Part shown: positions 33,615 to 45,638 of the stretch, piece by piece
Numbering within the stretch: position 1 is the stretch's first letter
Layout: every line of letters starts with the position of its first letter
Notes under the pieces: generated by a model
Databases searched by the model: none
What the model saw: the letters and a program-made list of their open reading frames with translations, nothing else
Told to the model about the DNA's origin: nothing
From: Paracyclopina nana
Taxonomy: Eukaryota; Arthropoda; Copepoda; Cyclopoida; Cyclopettidae
Assembly (NCBI GenBank): GCA_019096065.1
Contig: JAGUCH010000002.1
Coordinates: forward strand, 11,668,501 to 11,732,500
DNA: 64,000 bases
Direction: 5' to 3'
Position numbers and translations under genes: made by a program

Positions 33615-34137
33615 TCACATGTGATGAAAAAAAGATCATTATTGTACGGTAGATGCGAGCGCACGCCTAATCTCAGCAAAATACAAGGATTTTCGCTTCA
33701 CTGCCGTATGTAGTGAACCCACCGCCAAGTTGACAAAAATGAATGTTTTTGAGATTTACTTGACTCATACTTATTTTCTGAATGAGCAATCATAATGTTT
33801 TGTTACAAAAAAGCTATAGTGGATTTCATTTAGAAAGGAATGCATCAAGATGAAATATCACGCTTTTTCTTGGTTGATTAATTTTTCGCACTTCCTTATT
33901 ATATCTTCGTCACTCCAGTGTGCGTTTTACGAATTGGAAAAACGTACTCTAAACGGAAAAAAGCACACTCACAGAGGAACTTACCTGCCACATCATAGTG
34001 TGCTTAGTGTGCCTTTTAATGCTACCAGCAGCGGCCACTGACAACTCTGACAACAGTCCAAAAGGTCACGCAGCACAATCAAGATAAGCTGCAAGCTCTC
34101 GTGAGTTTTTTCCTCATTTTGTGCATCACTTTTCGCC

Positions 34138-35225
34138 ATGCTTCGTCGGCTCGCGTTGCAACTCGCAGGCCTCGTCCTCGCAATATTTCCGTTCAGCCTC
34201 CTCCTGTTCAAGCTCGTGAAAAAGGGGTGGAAGCAGGTATTTTGCGCGAAGGAGCGCCTCGCTCCGCCAGCCATTTTGGCGGATCCCCAGTGGGGCCAGC
34301 ATGGCTACGTCACCGTTTCCAAAGGCATCAAACTCCATTACGTGGAGAGAGGAGATCGCTCAAAGCCCCTGATGCTTTTCATCCATGGCTTTCCTGAGTT
34401 TTGGTTCTCTTGGCGATACCAAATACAGCACTTTTCTTCGCGGGATTACTGGTGCGTGGCCATCGACAACCGAGGCTACAACGACTCGGATAAGCCGAGC
34501 GGAGTGGCCGCCTACAGCATTGACAACCTCGTCGCAGACGTCAGGGACACGATCCTCAGCTTGGGCAGGACCAAGTGCGTCCTGGTCGGGCACGACTGGG
34601 GCGGTGCCATCGGGTACGCGTTCGCGGGAAAGCACCCGGAGATGGTGCACGCTTACATCGCCTGCAATTTGCCCCATCCCAGCTCCATACGGCACGAGCA
34701 GATGAACTCTTGGAAGCAAAGGCTCATGTCCTGGTACATGCTGTTCTTCCAGTGCCCATACCTCCCGGAGATTTTCTTCAGAAGCGACGACCTCAGCATG
34801 TTTGACAACATCGTCGCCGAGATGAAGGCCTCGCGCGAGGAGAAAGACCTCATTGTCGAGGCCTACAAATATGCCTTTCGCGACCCAGGTAACGCACTCA
34901 CGTTATATGCGGTATACGGGGGAAATAACCACGTCCTGGTCTCTTCTCAGCTTCCGCCACTGCCACCATCAATTACTACAGATGCGCCTTGCAGAGCCCC
35001 AGCCCTAGCAATCTGGAGGCGAAAATTAAAGTTCCGGTGTTGTCCATTTTTGGGACCGGAGATAAGTATTTGAGCTTGGAGGCCGCCAAGGGCACCAGCC
35101 GCTACGTGGAGAGCCTTCAGGAAACGTACTTGGAAGGCGTGAGCCATTGGGTCCAACAAGAGGCCCCGCAAAAAGTGAATCAGGCCATCGAGGACTATTT
35201 GCAAGCGAGCTGCTCTTCGTTTTGA
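34138..35225 (+). CDS. EPHX4: Epoxide hydrolase, EPHX4-like alpha/beta hydrolase
   Basis: Two exons (34138-34888, 34951-35225) encode 341 aa. A hydrophobic N-terminus (residues 5-26) should anchor it in the ER membrane, as in EPHX3/EPHX4. The alpha/beta-hydrolase active site is complete: oxyanion motif HGFPEF, nucleophile D in GHDWGG, lid Tyr in INYYR, acid D in GTGDKYL and His in GVSHWVQQ. Family members open epoxides, including lipid epoxides; the substrate here is unknown. The 62 bp intron interrupts codon GCT after DPG. The gene ends 135 bp before the stop of the convergent diacylglycerol kinase. Confidence 0.92.
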
Positions 35226-35360
35226 CCGCCGATTTCTGCATTGCTTATGGCATAGCGAAAATAACAACTAGGGCTGTGGTATGTCAAGTAAATGCAAATA
35301 TTATGCTGTGGTTCCTATTATGGTATATGTAGTACAGGATAAGCTAAATGGTGGTCGTGA

Positions 35361-38157
35361 TCAAAGCGTTTGCATCTTGTCCTGATGATCGGCCTTTTCG
35401 AGGCTCATGGTCTTTTGGTACTTGTACTGCTTGAAACTGCTCTGGATCTTCTTGGCCGCCCAGTTCTCAATCTCGTCATCTCGGACAGCGTCTGAAAAAT
35501 ATTAGTTTTTATCATAATTTTTGTAATAATTTGGCGTTGATTTACATGCGGCATTTTTGTTGCGAACTAGCATTTTGGCCACCTTGGCCTTCGTCGCGTC
35601 GATAGATATCCGAATTGTGCAAGGCTGCATCAAGCAGGGCTCTCCATCCACCTGCATTGGCACCGGTTTGCTTGTCTTGATCACGGCCGTCTTGCATTGG
35701 CAAACGCTCGCGCCGCTTCCACCCGCGTGCAGAATGGCCAAATCGAGGTTGTCAATGGCCACGACCTCGAGAAGGCCGTCGTTTATGTCTTGCCCGCCAT
35801 TTTTCCGATTCCACGGTTTCGTTCCGCCTGCATAGCTCTGCAAACAAAATATAGTCCATCTTATTTTCCCCACGGAGAAAAAAGTCGATTGCAAAAGGTG
35901 CAAGCTTTTTTGGGCCAATTTGCCGCTCTGTGCAAGCGTGCAAGTCTACGGTACACATATAGATCTTCTTCGTCTTCGGGGAAATTGATGTGGCCGAGGC
36001 TCAATAAACCTGCCCAAAGAAATCACTTTCTGGTCGCCTTCCGACTCATCGAATATTAATGGGGACTTATTGGCCTAATGTAATAATTCCATAATTGCAG
36101 TACGCGCGCGCACATGACATTATTCATTGTGAAGTAGTTTGCTCACAATGGAAATATGGATAATCCAGGCACTTTGTGCAAAGTTGAACACATGGAGACA
36201 TTACTGGTTTTCTCTTTGGTCAAGTTAGGGCAAACTTGCTAACAGGATTGCTAAAGGTCAAGCAAACAAAAAAAGTTGTTTATGTTATTTCTGGCTCGGA
36301 AAGCCATATATCGAACGGATAACGTTTTGCATTAATTTTAGATAAGCCCAAACTTTTACAGCATGTTCTTCAATGGCCAAACAATGCGGACGTGACGTAA
36401 AAATGTGTTTCACACTATTTTTCAAATTGGACAGCGTGACCTCAAAAAGAAGTCATTACTCATCATTTGGAGTGAAGTATTTTTGGGCTGCGAAAGATAC
36501 CAAAGATCATATAAATATTTGCTCAAAGATTTCCAAGCTTCTTTCACTCAGTTTCCAAGTTGTTGCAATATTCTACTATACTTTTACTGATATACCTTAA
36601 TGTTGAGAAAGAGCACAGAGTGTGTGCCGTAGGCTTTTAGTCTTTGGGTGTAGTCCTCTCCGTCACACTCTATGCTAACAAAGTCCATGAGGTTTCGCCA
36701 CTGCTGCTTGAACAGGTCTTTGCCGCCCTCGAGGCCGTAAAAAAGGAGGTTGCGCGTCCTCGACGTGAAGTGGTTGGGGTTATTGTTCCTCGCTCTATGA
36801 AATTGCAGGGCGATGTGAGCATCAATGCCAACGGAGAAGTAGTTATTGAGCACATTGAGGGGCTGCAATGGCAACAATGTGATTAAGATGAAACGAAAGG
36901 CTATGCCCAAAAGCTATTGCGATCTCGACCCGTAACCCGAGTAATGGAAAGTATTTTCGCCACTCGACCGTCAAAAGTGCCAAAAAGTGTGGATAGCGAA
37001 AAAATCCACATCTGGTATTCCGTACCACCACTCTACGGTGGCGCCATCCAGAGTGGCAGTGAAAAACTAAATCCTTTGATCGGAAGGTCCACTTACAAGC
37101 TTGACGTCATTGTCAGTGGAGTTTGGCTCTGGAGAGGAATGGATGCGGTCGGGGTCGACGGTGAGCGTCCATCTGTCCATGTAGATCACGTCAGCTTTGG
37201 CGATGTCGAGCAGCACCTTTCGCAAGGGCTTGTCCCGATACTTTCCTCCCCAGTTGAGCGACCTCGAAAGGTCGTTGCCCGTTCCCAAGGGAATGATGCC
37301 GATGGCCGGACGTCCATTGGGGAAGTGCATGGCGTCCATGACCGAGAGAATCCAGCCCACGGTGCCATCTCCGCCGCAAGCTGCAACAGTATACCATTGC
37401 GAAAATGCGCACCAAGGTTGCGTGAAGGCCGCGAGCCAACTTTACGCTCACTTTGACGTTATATGGTATTATTCGTCGTCAATGATTGCTTTGTGGACAT
37501 GGCTTTCCCCGCGCATTCATTCAGCCTACTTTTATCGACTTTTCTGCTGAATGAATGGCGTAATCTACGCCGCTCTGGCCACACTTGTTTCGTATATGTT
37601 ATAGAAATGCGACTCCATGCACTTAATATCTGAGCCTGTGCACGCACTTTGATTCGGCCCGAAAACTCAAAACTTGTAGCGCTGGCAATTCTCGTAATCA
37701 TCATTTCCGCTGCATACATCACTTATCACTTCGATTTAAATTAGCGCAAGAGCTCACCTATGATGCGCAGGTTCTCAGTTTCTCTATGCTCCTCCAGGCC
37801 CTTCTTCGGGCCTTGGTCGTCCTCGCTGAGGTTGTAGACTCTGTCGTCGTTGAGGATCTCCTTGAAGCGGGCCAAGAGGTGCGTGCCCACGTTGCCTCCC
37901 GATTTGGGGTTGACCATGGCCACGAAGACCGGTCCGCTCATGTCGTCCGCTATCGCCTCGGGGTGTCCGATAAGGCCATTTGTCAACTGCGGCCACGACG
38001 AGACTGCCGCTTCTGCAGCTGCTGCTGCTGCTGGTGACTCTGACAAGCTCGTGGAGGAGTCCCGGGCCAGCTTGAGCACCAGCTCACGAGCGTTCGTCGT
38101 CGTCGACGACGACGACGCAGTGCTAGTCGTCATCGCTTCGCAGTCGTCGATGCTCAT
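35361..38157 (-). CDS. Diacylglycerol kinase lacking visible C1 domains
   Basis: It phosphorylates diacylglycerol to phosphatidate. Five exons (38157-37758, 37380-37097, 36862-36596, 35837-35546, 35491-35361) give 457 aa. The catalytic domain starts near residue 80 (VAMVNPKSGG), with the nucleotide loop ACGGDGTVGW and PLGTGNDLSRSLNWG. The accessory domain follows (NNYFSVGIDAH, then VQ-type MQVDGEPC). The sequence is nearest to DGK zeta/iota, yet no C1 zinc fingers, ankyrin repeats or PDZ ligand are seen. The short last exon has an IQ-like helix (AAKKIQSSFKQYKYQK). The N-terminal 80 residues are Ser/Thr/Ala-rich. The start is the first ATG of exon 1; the frame is open further upstream, so an extra 5' exon cannot be excluded. 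Confidence 0.85.
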
Positions 38158-38646
38158 CAAAAAGGCCTCTTTTGCGGGCAAAAAAGGTCGGCCTGTCCAC
38201 GCCCAACGCGCGTTCCAGCCAAGGCCTAGCGTCGTCGACGACTGCGGCCTTTGACAAGACGATGCCAATCTACTTGGACGATCGCCAACCGAAAGAAAGT
38301 TACGGCGAAAATGTCACGAGATACTATACAGTAGTATATACACAGCATATAATGGGAACGTGCGCACGGATGCGCGCGCGTGTTTCACGTGCATAGCAGC
38401 GGCTCATCAAGGGACACGAATGCCCACTAATGACCTTTATTCACACGTCGAAAACCAGCCGTAGACTCGCTTGAAGAAACGCCCTTCCGCCCATCGCCAG
38501 GCCAACGAGGGCAGGGAAAAAAGGCCGGAGGTCAGCCTCGCCGAGGCCCACGCGAGGCCGCATTCCGAGCTACCATGGCTGCCCGTTTTCGACCCGAATT
38601 GCTGGCGTAAACGCAGACTGCAATGAATAGAATTAATCCATGCTGG
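38158..38646. other. Intergenic between DGK and poly-Asn gene A
   Basis: About 490 bases with no recognised gene. A CG-rich run (GCGCGCGTG) lies near 38371. No cysteine-rich C1-like exon could be found here on the minus strand. Confidence 0.5.
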
Positions 38647-39553
38647 CTAATTTGACAGCAGCATAGCTTGCCTGTACACTTGGGAAAACACCTCGGCCAC
38701 TGGGGACTCGAGAGCCTCGGCCTCCAGTATGGCCTCATGTATGGCCATATCGGTGCAGTTTGAGTTGAGCGACGCGATCAACGCGCTCCTCACCCAGGCT
38801 TTGACGTAGATGCTGGAAACGTTCAAGGCTGCCACGAGGTCCTCCGAGAAAAGGCCATTTTCGGCCTTGCACCACGTGGGCCCTTCTTTGAAGCCACGCG
38901 TCACCGCGTTTTGCATTGTCATGGTGCTCGCGTCCTAATCAAGCGATAAAAATTAATAAGGTCTTCTCTTTCGCCCTCAGGAGCCAGATATAGCAACAAT
39001 TGAAAGGGGTACGCTTTGACATTTACAAGAGAGCTCCAGCGCTTACCTGCGTGTTCACCGAGTTGTCGTTATTATCGTTGTTGTTGTTGTTATTGTTGTT
39101 CCTGCGGTTGTTGCTGTTGAACGCCACGACGCTTGAGAAGAGCAAAAGGAAAAATCATCGCACATATGCATCGCGTGACAACGTCTTATACCGCTATGCA
39201 TACCTCACTGCATTGAACACTGACAGGAGGAAGGACAGGAATGCAAATACGTTGAAACCGCTGCCTTGGGCTGCCTGATCTTGGCATGCGGCTGATGAGG
39301 AAAATTCGTCTTGGCTGGTTGGGAAGAAAACCACGTTGGGCTCCTCTTCGTTTGTCAAACTACTTCCAGATGCCACCACCACGTTTGGTTTTCTTCGGTG
39401 CACGAGAGGCCTCATTGGTGGCCTTATAGCGGCCTGCTCACTGATGCTGCCGAGTATTTGCCCTTCTCGCGAGGCCTCAGGCTGATGTTGTTGAGCTGGG
39501 CCTATCATGCTTGGCATCTTCCAATTGAGGAAATGGCTCCAACTTTCCATCAT
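38647..39553 (-). CDS. Poly-Asn linker protein A, unknown function
   Basis: Three exons (39553-39204, 39131-39047, 38934-38647) give 240 aa. The N-terminal part is polar and contains PNVVFFPT. It is followed by a hydrophobic segment beginning GSGFN and ending FNAV, then an Asn-rich run (about 15 Asn with some Asp). The C-terminal part (about 90 aa) has two cysteines. The same layout recurs in the next two genes, so the family arose by tandem duplication. No known domain is recognised. The segment could be membrane-inserted or fibre-forming. The ATG used follows a good splice acceptor (TTCACTTTCAG), so a non-coding first exon probably lies upstream. Confidence 0.7.
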
Positions 39554-39799
39554 CGTTTCGCCTGAAAGTGAACAACGCAATCTTATTCAAAATGTGTTCG
39601 AGGCGCTCACAATGTTTTAACATGCATTTTATTGCTACTAAACGGCGCGTTTCTCCTCGCGCGGTGATAAAAGTCAATTTATGGCTGCGTTGATGATGAT
39701 CGCCAGAACAGCAGCACTTGTCTTTTATGCGCACTATTTGCTGCTTTGCCACTTTCGGCCACTCAATGCTGCAAACTGTTTATTTACACTACTTCGTCC

Positions 39800-41307
39800 C
39801 TATTTCAGCCACAATTTTTCGGCCTTTTCAAGCACGAGATTCCACGAGCGAGTCTCGCATTCACTGCCATAGATCTTGTGGCAAGGCCGGCGGCCTTCAC
39901 GACCCGTCCTTGCGGCCTTTAGCATAGCGTCCAATGTGGCATTTTTGCTGGTGCGAGAGTGCTGCAAAATGCCTATTGTTCCAACGATGGCAAGCCCTTT
40001 ATTCAAGCTGCTCGCGGTGGAGGCCAGCTTGTAATTCACGTCGCACATCACTTTTCGCTTGCAATTATCCGGTGAAACCTTGAAAACGAAATTATTTGCA
40101 ATTTAATTGGACCAACTTCGTCGTAGTAGTGATAAATTATACCTGGAATCGAATGGCCGCAAGGAATAGATCCACAAAGGCGATGTAAATGTTTTCTTCA
40201 TTTGGACTCGACCTCTTCGCCATTAATCGCGCGTCGTTATAATTAAATTCGCGGCCCGTGATCGGAGGCAAATTGATCATGTTGTTGGGGTTGTCAATGT
40301 TGCCCATCGTATTGCCTTCGTTCACCTAGAATACTATATTGTGTAGAAAAATACATCGTTAGCCGTTTTCTGTGCGTTACATATTGGTATAAGGCTCATT
40401 ATGTCTGCAGTAGCTGTGATATACTCTGTTGAACGAGCATCAGTGTGTGCATACCTGGTTGTTATTGTCGTTGTTGTCATTATTGTTGTTGTTATTGTTG
40501 TTTCGCCTAAAAAACGGGAAAAAGGTCCTTTTTCAATCCAGGCCGTTGCATATCATAAAGTTCGCCTTGGCTGATAAGAGTTTTAAAAGGCCAATATTAG
40601 CACAGTAAAAAGTGCGACATTTCCCCGCACTAAAAGTGCAGGATAGAGCCATTGTTCTATTTGAGTACTTGTCTTTTGGCATACAACATTTGGGGAAATG
40701 GCTGCATACCTATTGTTGTTGTTACTGGCAACGAGATTGACAGCATTGAAGGCCGCAATCATCATGGCAACGAAGCCAAATGTATTGAAACCGCTGCCTG
40801 TTATAATGAAAAGCACTCGTTCCTTTCAAGCTGATGAATAAGATTCTGCCTATATAATTTACCCACTGTGGCGGCCTCTCCGCATCCTTTGTCTTCGTTG
40901 GTGGGAAAAAAGACCACCGAGGGGTTAGGCGTCGTCGGAGAGACCATATAAGAAGGCAAAGGCTTGGATTCTTGTGCTTTACGTTCTTGCGGCCTTTTCC
41001 TGGCCGGTGGCCTTCTTTTCCGGTTCCGCCTTTTCCTCCTGCTAAAAGCATCATCATCCTTATCAGCAAATAGCCACGAAGTTAGACTTCTTAGTTCTCG
41101 TTGTGGCAAAACTCCTCTTCTTCTTCTCAGGGGCTTTTTTTGCATCCTCGGCCTTGTTCGCATTGAGGTTTGTGCATTCCAATCAAAGAAGGCCGGGTTT
41201 CTCACCGCTCGTGCAATTTCTTCGCCGATTGTTGGAGAAGGCCATTCCAAGGCCAGTAAGCGTGCCGATTGATGTAGCTCAGCCGAGATTGCAGCAGCCG
41301 TCGACAT
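39800..41307 (-). CDS. Poly-Asn linker protein B, unknown function
   Basis: Five exons (41307-40863, 40797-40710, 40506-40455, 40325-40143, 40078-39800) give 348 aa. Residues 1-148 are basic in the middle (RKRRNRKRRPP) and end with PSVVFFPTNED. A hydrophobic segment from GSGFN to FNAVN follows, then an Asn/Asp run encoded partly by its own 52-nt exon. The C-terminal 150 residues include MINLPPI and a cysteine-bearing domain (CKRKVMC, CHKIYGSEC). The hydrophobic segment and poly-Asn run align with gene A, and the phases agree. No family name is recognised. Confidence 0.75.
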
Positions 41308-41689
41308 CGCGAAAAAACGTGGAAAACTGAACTCGCACTTTATAGCGGTATATAATTATAGCGGTACGTTACATAAGAGCCGCTATATTTGCTTGGCATA
41401 CGTATTATATCGTAATTGCACCTTTTACCCGTGAAGGAAAATAAGTATGCGTACTTAGCCGACATATACATACGCGTACAATAAGGGCTGTTAATTAAAA
41501 TTACAATAAAGCCCATTTTCTCTCTCGTCTTTCATGCTGGTATGTTACAATGCGCGGCTTAGCCTTGCTTGAAGAAAAGAAGCGGAAATTAGGGGGACCA
41601 CTTGTACTTACGAAGGGTACCATATAATATATACGCTTAAAACTATTGGGCATGTCTAATGGATTAGATTTTTTTTATTAACCACCTTA

Positions 41690-42323
41690 TCAGTCAAGGG
41701 CAAAGCATTGCGAACCTAAATCTGGGTCTTTGAGGCAGGAGGAGCTCGTAGTAGAAGTTGCAGCTCTTACAATTCTCTCGGTTGAGAGGAGCTCGAAGCC
41801 CATTAGGTCATTAAGGCCGAACCCAGCCATAAGCCCCAAGATCCTTCGGAGCACAACTTCAAAGTTGGCCCCTTTCTTCGACTCTTCTCCTGCCATGCAA
41901 AGCACTTTGAATGCGCACCGTCCTAAAGCTGCGAATTCCTCTGCGGAATTTGCATTATAATGAAAGGAGCGTTTTTTCCTTCGACCACCAGGCATAATCA
42001 TGTTCATGTTGTTATTCGTGTTCTCGCCAAAATTCTGGTTTACATTATTATTGTTCTGGTTGTTCTGTAAAAGGAGCTACCAATTAGTGAATTAATAAGC
42101 ATGATGGTCGTTTTCGATAGCTCACCTCGTTGTTGTTGTTGTTATTGTTGTTGTTGTTGCTGTTCACGTTGCTCACCAGATTGGCAGCAATTGTAGAAGT
42201 GACAATTGCCGCTGTCATATAGCTCCAAATGGAAAAAGAGCCCACTCCTGGGCTTGGAGGAGTCACATTCGGGTCTGGGCACAGCAAAGGCGCGGCGTCC
42301 ATCGGCATATACTCGTATTTCAT
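41690..42323 (-). CDS. Poly-Asn linker protein C, unknown function
   Basis: Two exons (42323-42126, 42064-41690) give 190 aa from the first ATG; the acceptor-like AATTACAG just before it suggests an upstream exon. A short Pro-rich start is followed by a hydrophobic stretch (GSFSIWSYM...), ten consecutive Asn residues and a second Asn/Gln-rich run. Then comes a basic RRKKR site and a C-terminal domain with four cysteines (RCAFKVLC, SSSC, QCF). RRKKR directly before the folded part could be a convertase site. It is the most diverged of the three clustered genes. Confidence 0.65.
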
Positions 42324-45300
42324 GGCTGTAATTTGCTATTACACACCTTTTTAGACAAATATGTGGGCAGCTCCAGATTACCTTGCAGACAAGACACCGC
42401 AAAAAAGTACAGTTTTTTCCTTCTAACTTTGCATTCCATGGTCCAGCGCAACATTTTCCTACAGTCGCCAAACCTTTACATTATGCATTACTATGAGTGA
42501 GTAAAATGTACATGGTACACTTTCTTCTAATGAAAAACATGGAAAAATAGAAGCAATTGCACGAAATGTAAAAAAGCTACAAATGTGTAAAACATCAAAA
42601 TGGGTAATTTAAAAGAAAATTATGAAACCTTTCATCAATGGCTCCAAATGTGCTGCAATCATAATTTACAAAGAAATCGCAAGATGCAAAGAAAGCTTGC
42701 ATAAAAAATTCATAGCAAATGTATTTTTTAAAGATATTTAACTGGTGTAAACGTACAAAAAACCTCACCATCTTCAAATTGTGCCAAAGCCTCTAAACGT
42801 ACGTGCAAGCTATGGAAAATGTAGAAAATATGCAAAGCGTACAATAAGCTCCAAATGTACAAATCCTACTTATTAAGCTGAAAAATAGATCTGAGATTCC
42901 AGAATCCTTTGAGTGGGATAAAATGCACACAAACTGAAAATGAACGTACATACTAAAAATGCCCGCAAACAGCTCAAAATGCGCTAGATAGAGCAATTAT
43001 AATCCCTATTTCGTCTCATGCTACTTCGTGAAAAAAAAATTAGGCCAGTCGGCTAAAAAAAGCATGAAAATGTTAAAGTTCTTTAATTGCAACCTAATTT
43101 GAAATTTTCCGCCTATTTGTAGACCAATCACAGCAGAGTTAAAAAATGTTGGCTTTTATAGTGCTACCTGATGAAAACTTTTGTCATCACATAACGTTTG
43201 ACTTGAGCTCGTTTTATGCAAAAACTGGCAACTTTTAACAGCTTTTAGTATAGAAAGGCAAATCATAACAATACAACGCCTACTTGCGATCAAATGCGGG
43301 AAACATTTACTGGTAAACGGAAGCTGACCACCAATTTGTTTTAAAATCGTTTTACTTAATTTGAGGCAAAAAAAAACTTATGAGCATCATGTATGAGCTA
43401 ACTGAGTAAAATAATGCCAAAATTCCTACATATCTCATCATGATAATAATTTAAATAATCAGTATTGTTTCAATACAAGAATTGCCATCATATAAAACTC
43501 AATACACTTTTCTAAAAAGTGTAAGGCGGGGGTTGTTTCGTACAATGCCTTATAGGCTGACTCAAATACAAACAAAAAAAAACCAGCAAGCGTCAAACCA
43601 ATGTGCCCTGAGCAAGGTAACTTGCAATTCGCCAGAAATTAGTAAAAGCAGCCTTTTTTTAGATGTACGATTAAGAAACTATCTTTATCTGGTAGCGATG
43701 TCACAATGTCCGTTTCATTGTAAGTTTTGCCCGTGACGGCCGAAAGGAAGCTGCATAGCAAATGTTATTGTTATGATTTGCATTTCTATATAGCCCAAAA
43801 ATATTTTTTTTTTCACTTTTCCGTCAAAGCGTCATGCGTAAACAGCTGTACTACCTTACATTGGCGCCATCTAGTATGATAAATTTCAAAATCAGCTCTT
43901 ATAGTAAAATCGCTAGAATGAACAGAAACGGAGATATAGACAGCAGTATCATAACAAAGACACTCCATCTACCGAGTTTTTTGAAGAAACACTTGTGAGC
44001 TGAGTTCAAAATCACATTTTGTATTGATGAGTCGAGCCACTTTATTTAGGGCAAATAGTTATTGCAATGGTTACTTTGTTTTTACTAATGCATAGCTTCA
44101 GGACTCTAACGTCTTGATGTTTTAAGTTTTTTTGGGTTTAATATATTTAAAACCATTTTATTTTACATAATATTTTATTTTCATAAGGTAATCCTTTACA
44201 AAAATTGATAACTCTTATGTGCTTGGGTCTTTATTTCGAACTACTTTACGAGTCGCAAAAACGCGCTAACTCAGTTTTTTGCTCGAGCAAGGTCAGCTGA
44301 AAATCACAAATGTTGCCCATAAAGGCCGCTGGGATCGCCCTACATCAATGTTATTGTTATGATACTTATGTGAATAGCTATGCTAAAAGTTGATTACTAC
44401 CGACTTGATTAATTTTGAATAATAAGTTTGTAGCAAATATCTCAATTAGAGTGCAATGTACAGGCTTGCTTACGAAATAAAACAAGTTTGATCTTCTTTT
44501 TTCATAGGGAGTAATTGCTATTGATAATCAAAAAATAATAAACTGTAGGTGCTAGACGTTTTTGAAAATGCTAAGGGAAGCTATAGGCCAGGATTTTTAA
44601 ATTACTACGAAATGAACCCTAAGAACATAAGCTATTAGAAAATGTATATTTTTTGGGTGTTGTAAAGAGTTTGGGTTAGGATCGACCTTCATCAATTCAA
44701 AGTTATCAGCAATTCTCATTATTTGCCTCCACCGATGTAAAATCAACAAGAGTCCAAATCCGATTTGCTATTTACTTATTTTTCATAAGTGGTTAGTTAG
44801 TCTTAATTTTTACATAACGACATGAACACAACTTTTAAGAAAACGTAGGAGCAAATCAGAAAACGTTACAGTTACATTCTGATTTCAAGTTGGGAAAATA
44901 TTAACGAATCACAAAATGACATTACAAAAAGAATAAAATAGTGTCTTCGTTAGACAAATTACTTCTTTTGAAAATCGAAGAAATAAGCTGGCGGCATATG
45001 AAAAATGCTACATTTATTGATCCGACAACTGGAGTGTGAATTGCTGGGAAAAAAAAAACTGAAAACTACATCTGCCAAGTAGTTAATGGACATAAACGAG
45101 CAAAAAACTTGTAGTCATTATGTTGTTATAGCAAAGAAAAGCCTTCCAAGTCAATCATGTGAAATCAACGAAAAACGGATCATCACAAAAACGGTGCCAT
45201 GCTGAGCACACCTAAAATGCACGAGATAATCACAGTGCTTAATCTGAAAACTCGTTCTGTAAAGAAGCTCTGGCTACGATATTGTCAAGCGTTTCTGCGG

Positions 45301-45638
45301 ACTGTGGCAGATTGATTTGCGGGAAATATTAATGGGCAAACGCTGCATTAGAGCATAATATGGGAGTGTGCTTCAACGTAGGAAACTGGTTTTCCTACAG
45401 CAGCGACAGCGCGAGAGAGCTCTGCGTCATCCTCATTCAATGGCTTTCTGAAGTGCACCGCGTGTCCGCGCGCGCACTGACAACAACAACAACACCAAGA
45501 GCGGGCGCGCGCGCACACCCAAGTGGCGTGCACGCGAGCACGTGTCCCGTCCCGAACTGCAGTTCAATCAGTCGCGTTGCACAACCCGAAACGAAAACAA
45601 GGAGTTGTCCGCGCGCAACAACAATGTAACGCAACGCC
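42324..45638. other. AT-rich intergenic region with dispersed repeats
   Basis: No gene was recognised in 3.3 kb. It contains copy 2 of the dispersed repeat. The last 200 bases before the integrin gene are GC-rich with CG runs (45472-45520) and should contain its promoter and 5' UTR. Confidence 0.5.
43860..44715. repeat. Dispersed repeat, copy 2
   Basis: This stretch shares long similarity with 30690-31135: 44374-44555 matches the earlier copy in reverse orientation, 44570-44700 matches it directly, and 43890-43935 matches 30845-30895 in reverse. No coding potential. Confidence 0.6.

Larger units (their letters stand above)
30235..34018. mobile_element. 3.8 kb inverted-repeat-bounded repeat complex
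   Basis: The left end reads TAAAAGGCACACTCAGCAC. The right end is the inverse of TAAAAGGCACACTAAGCAC. Similarity between the two ends continues inward for about 150 bp (for example AAGGAAGTGCGAAAAA on both). Both ends are consistent with a TA target site. A further partial copy of the left end starts at 30597. The interior has no transposase-like frame but contains hairpins, tandem duplications and a tRNA-like piece, listed separately. It looks like a large non-autonomous DNA element or a nest of such elements. Confidence 0.6.

Noticed and set aside
38900-42200. GTT/AAC repeats as simple non-coding microsatellites
   Set aside because: They sit in frame in exons with matching phases and encode Asn runs in three related genes, including different Asn codons.
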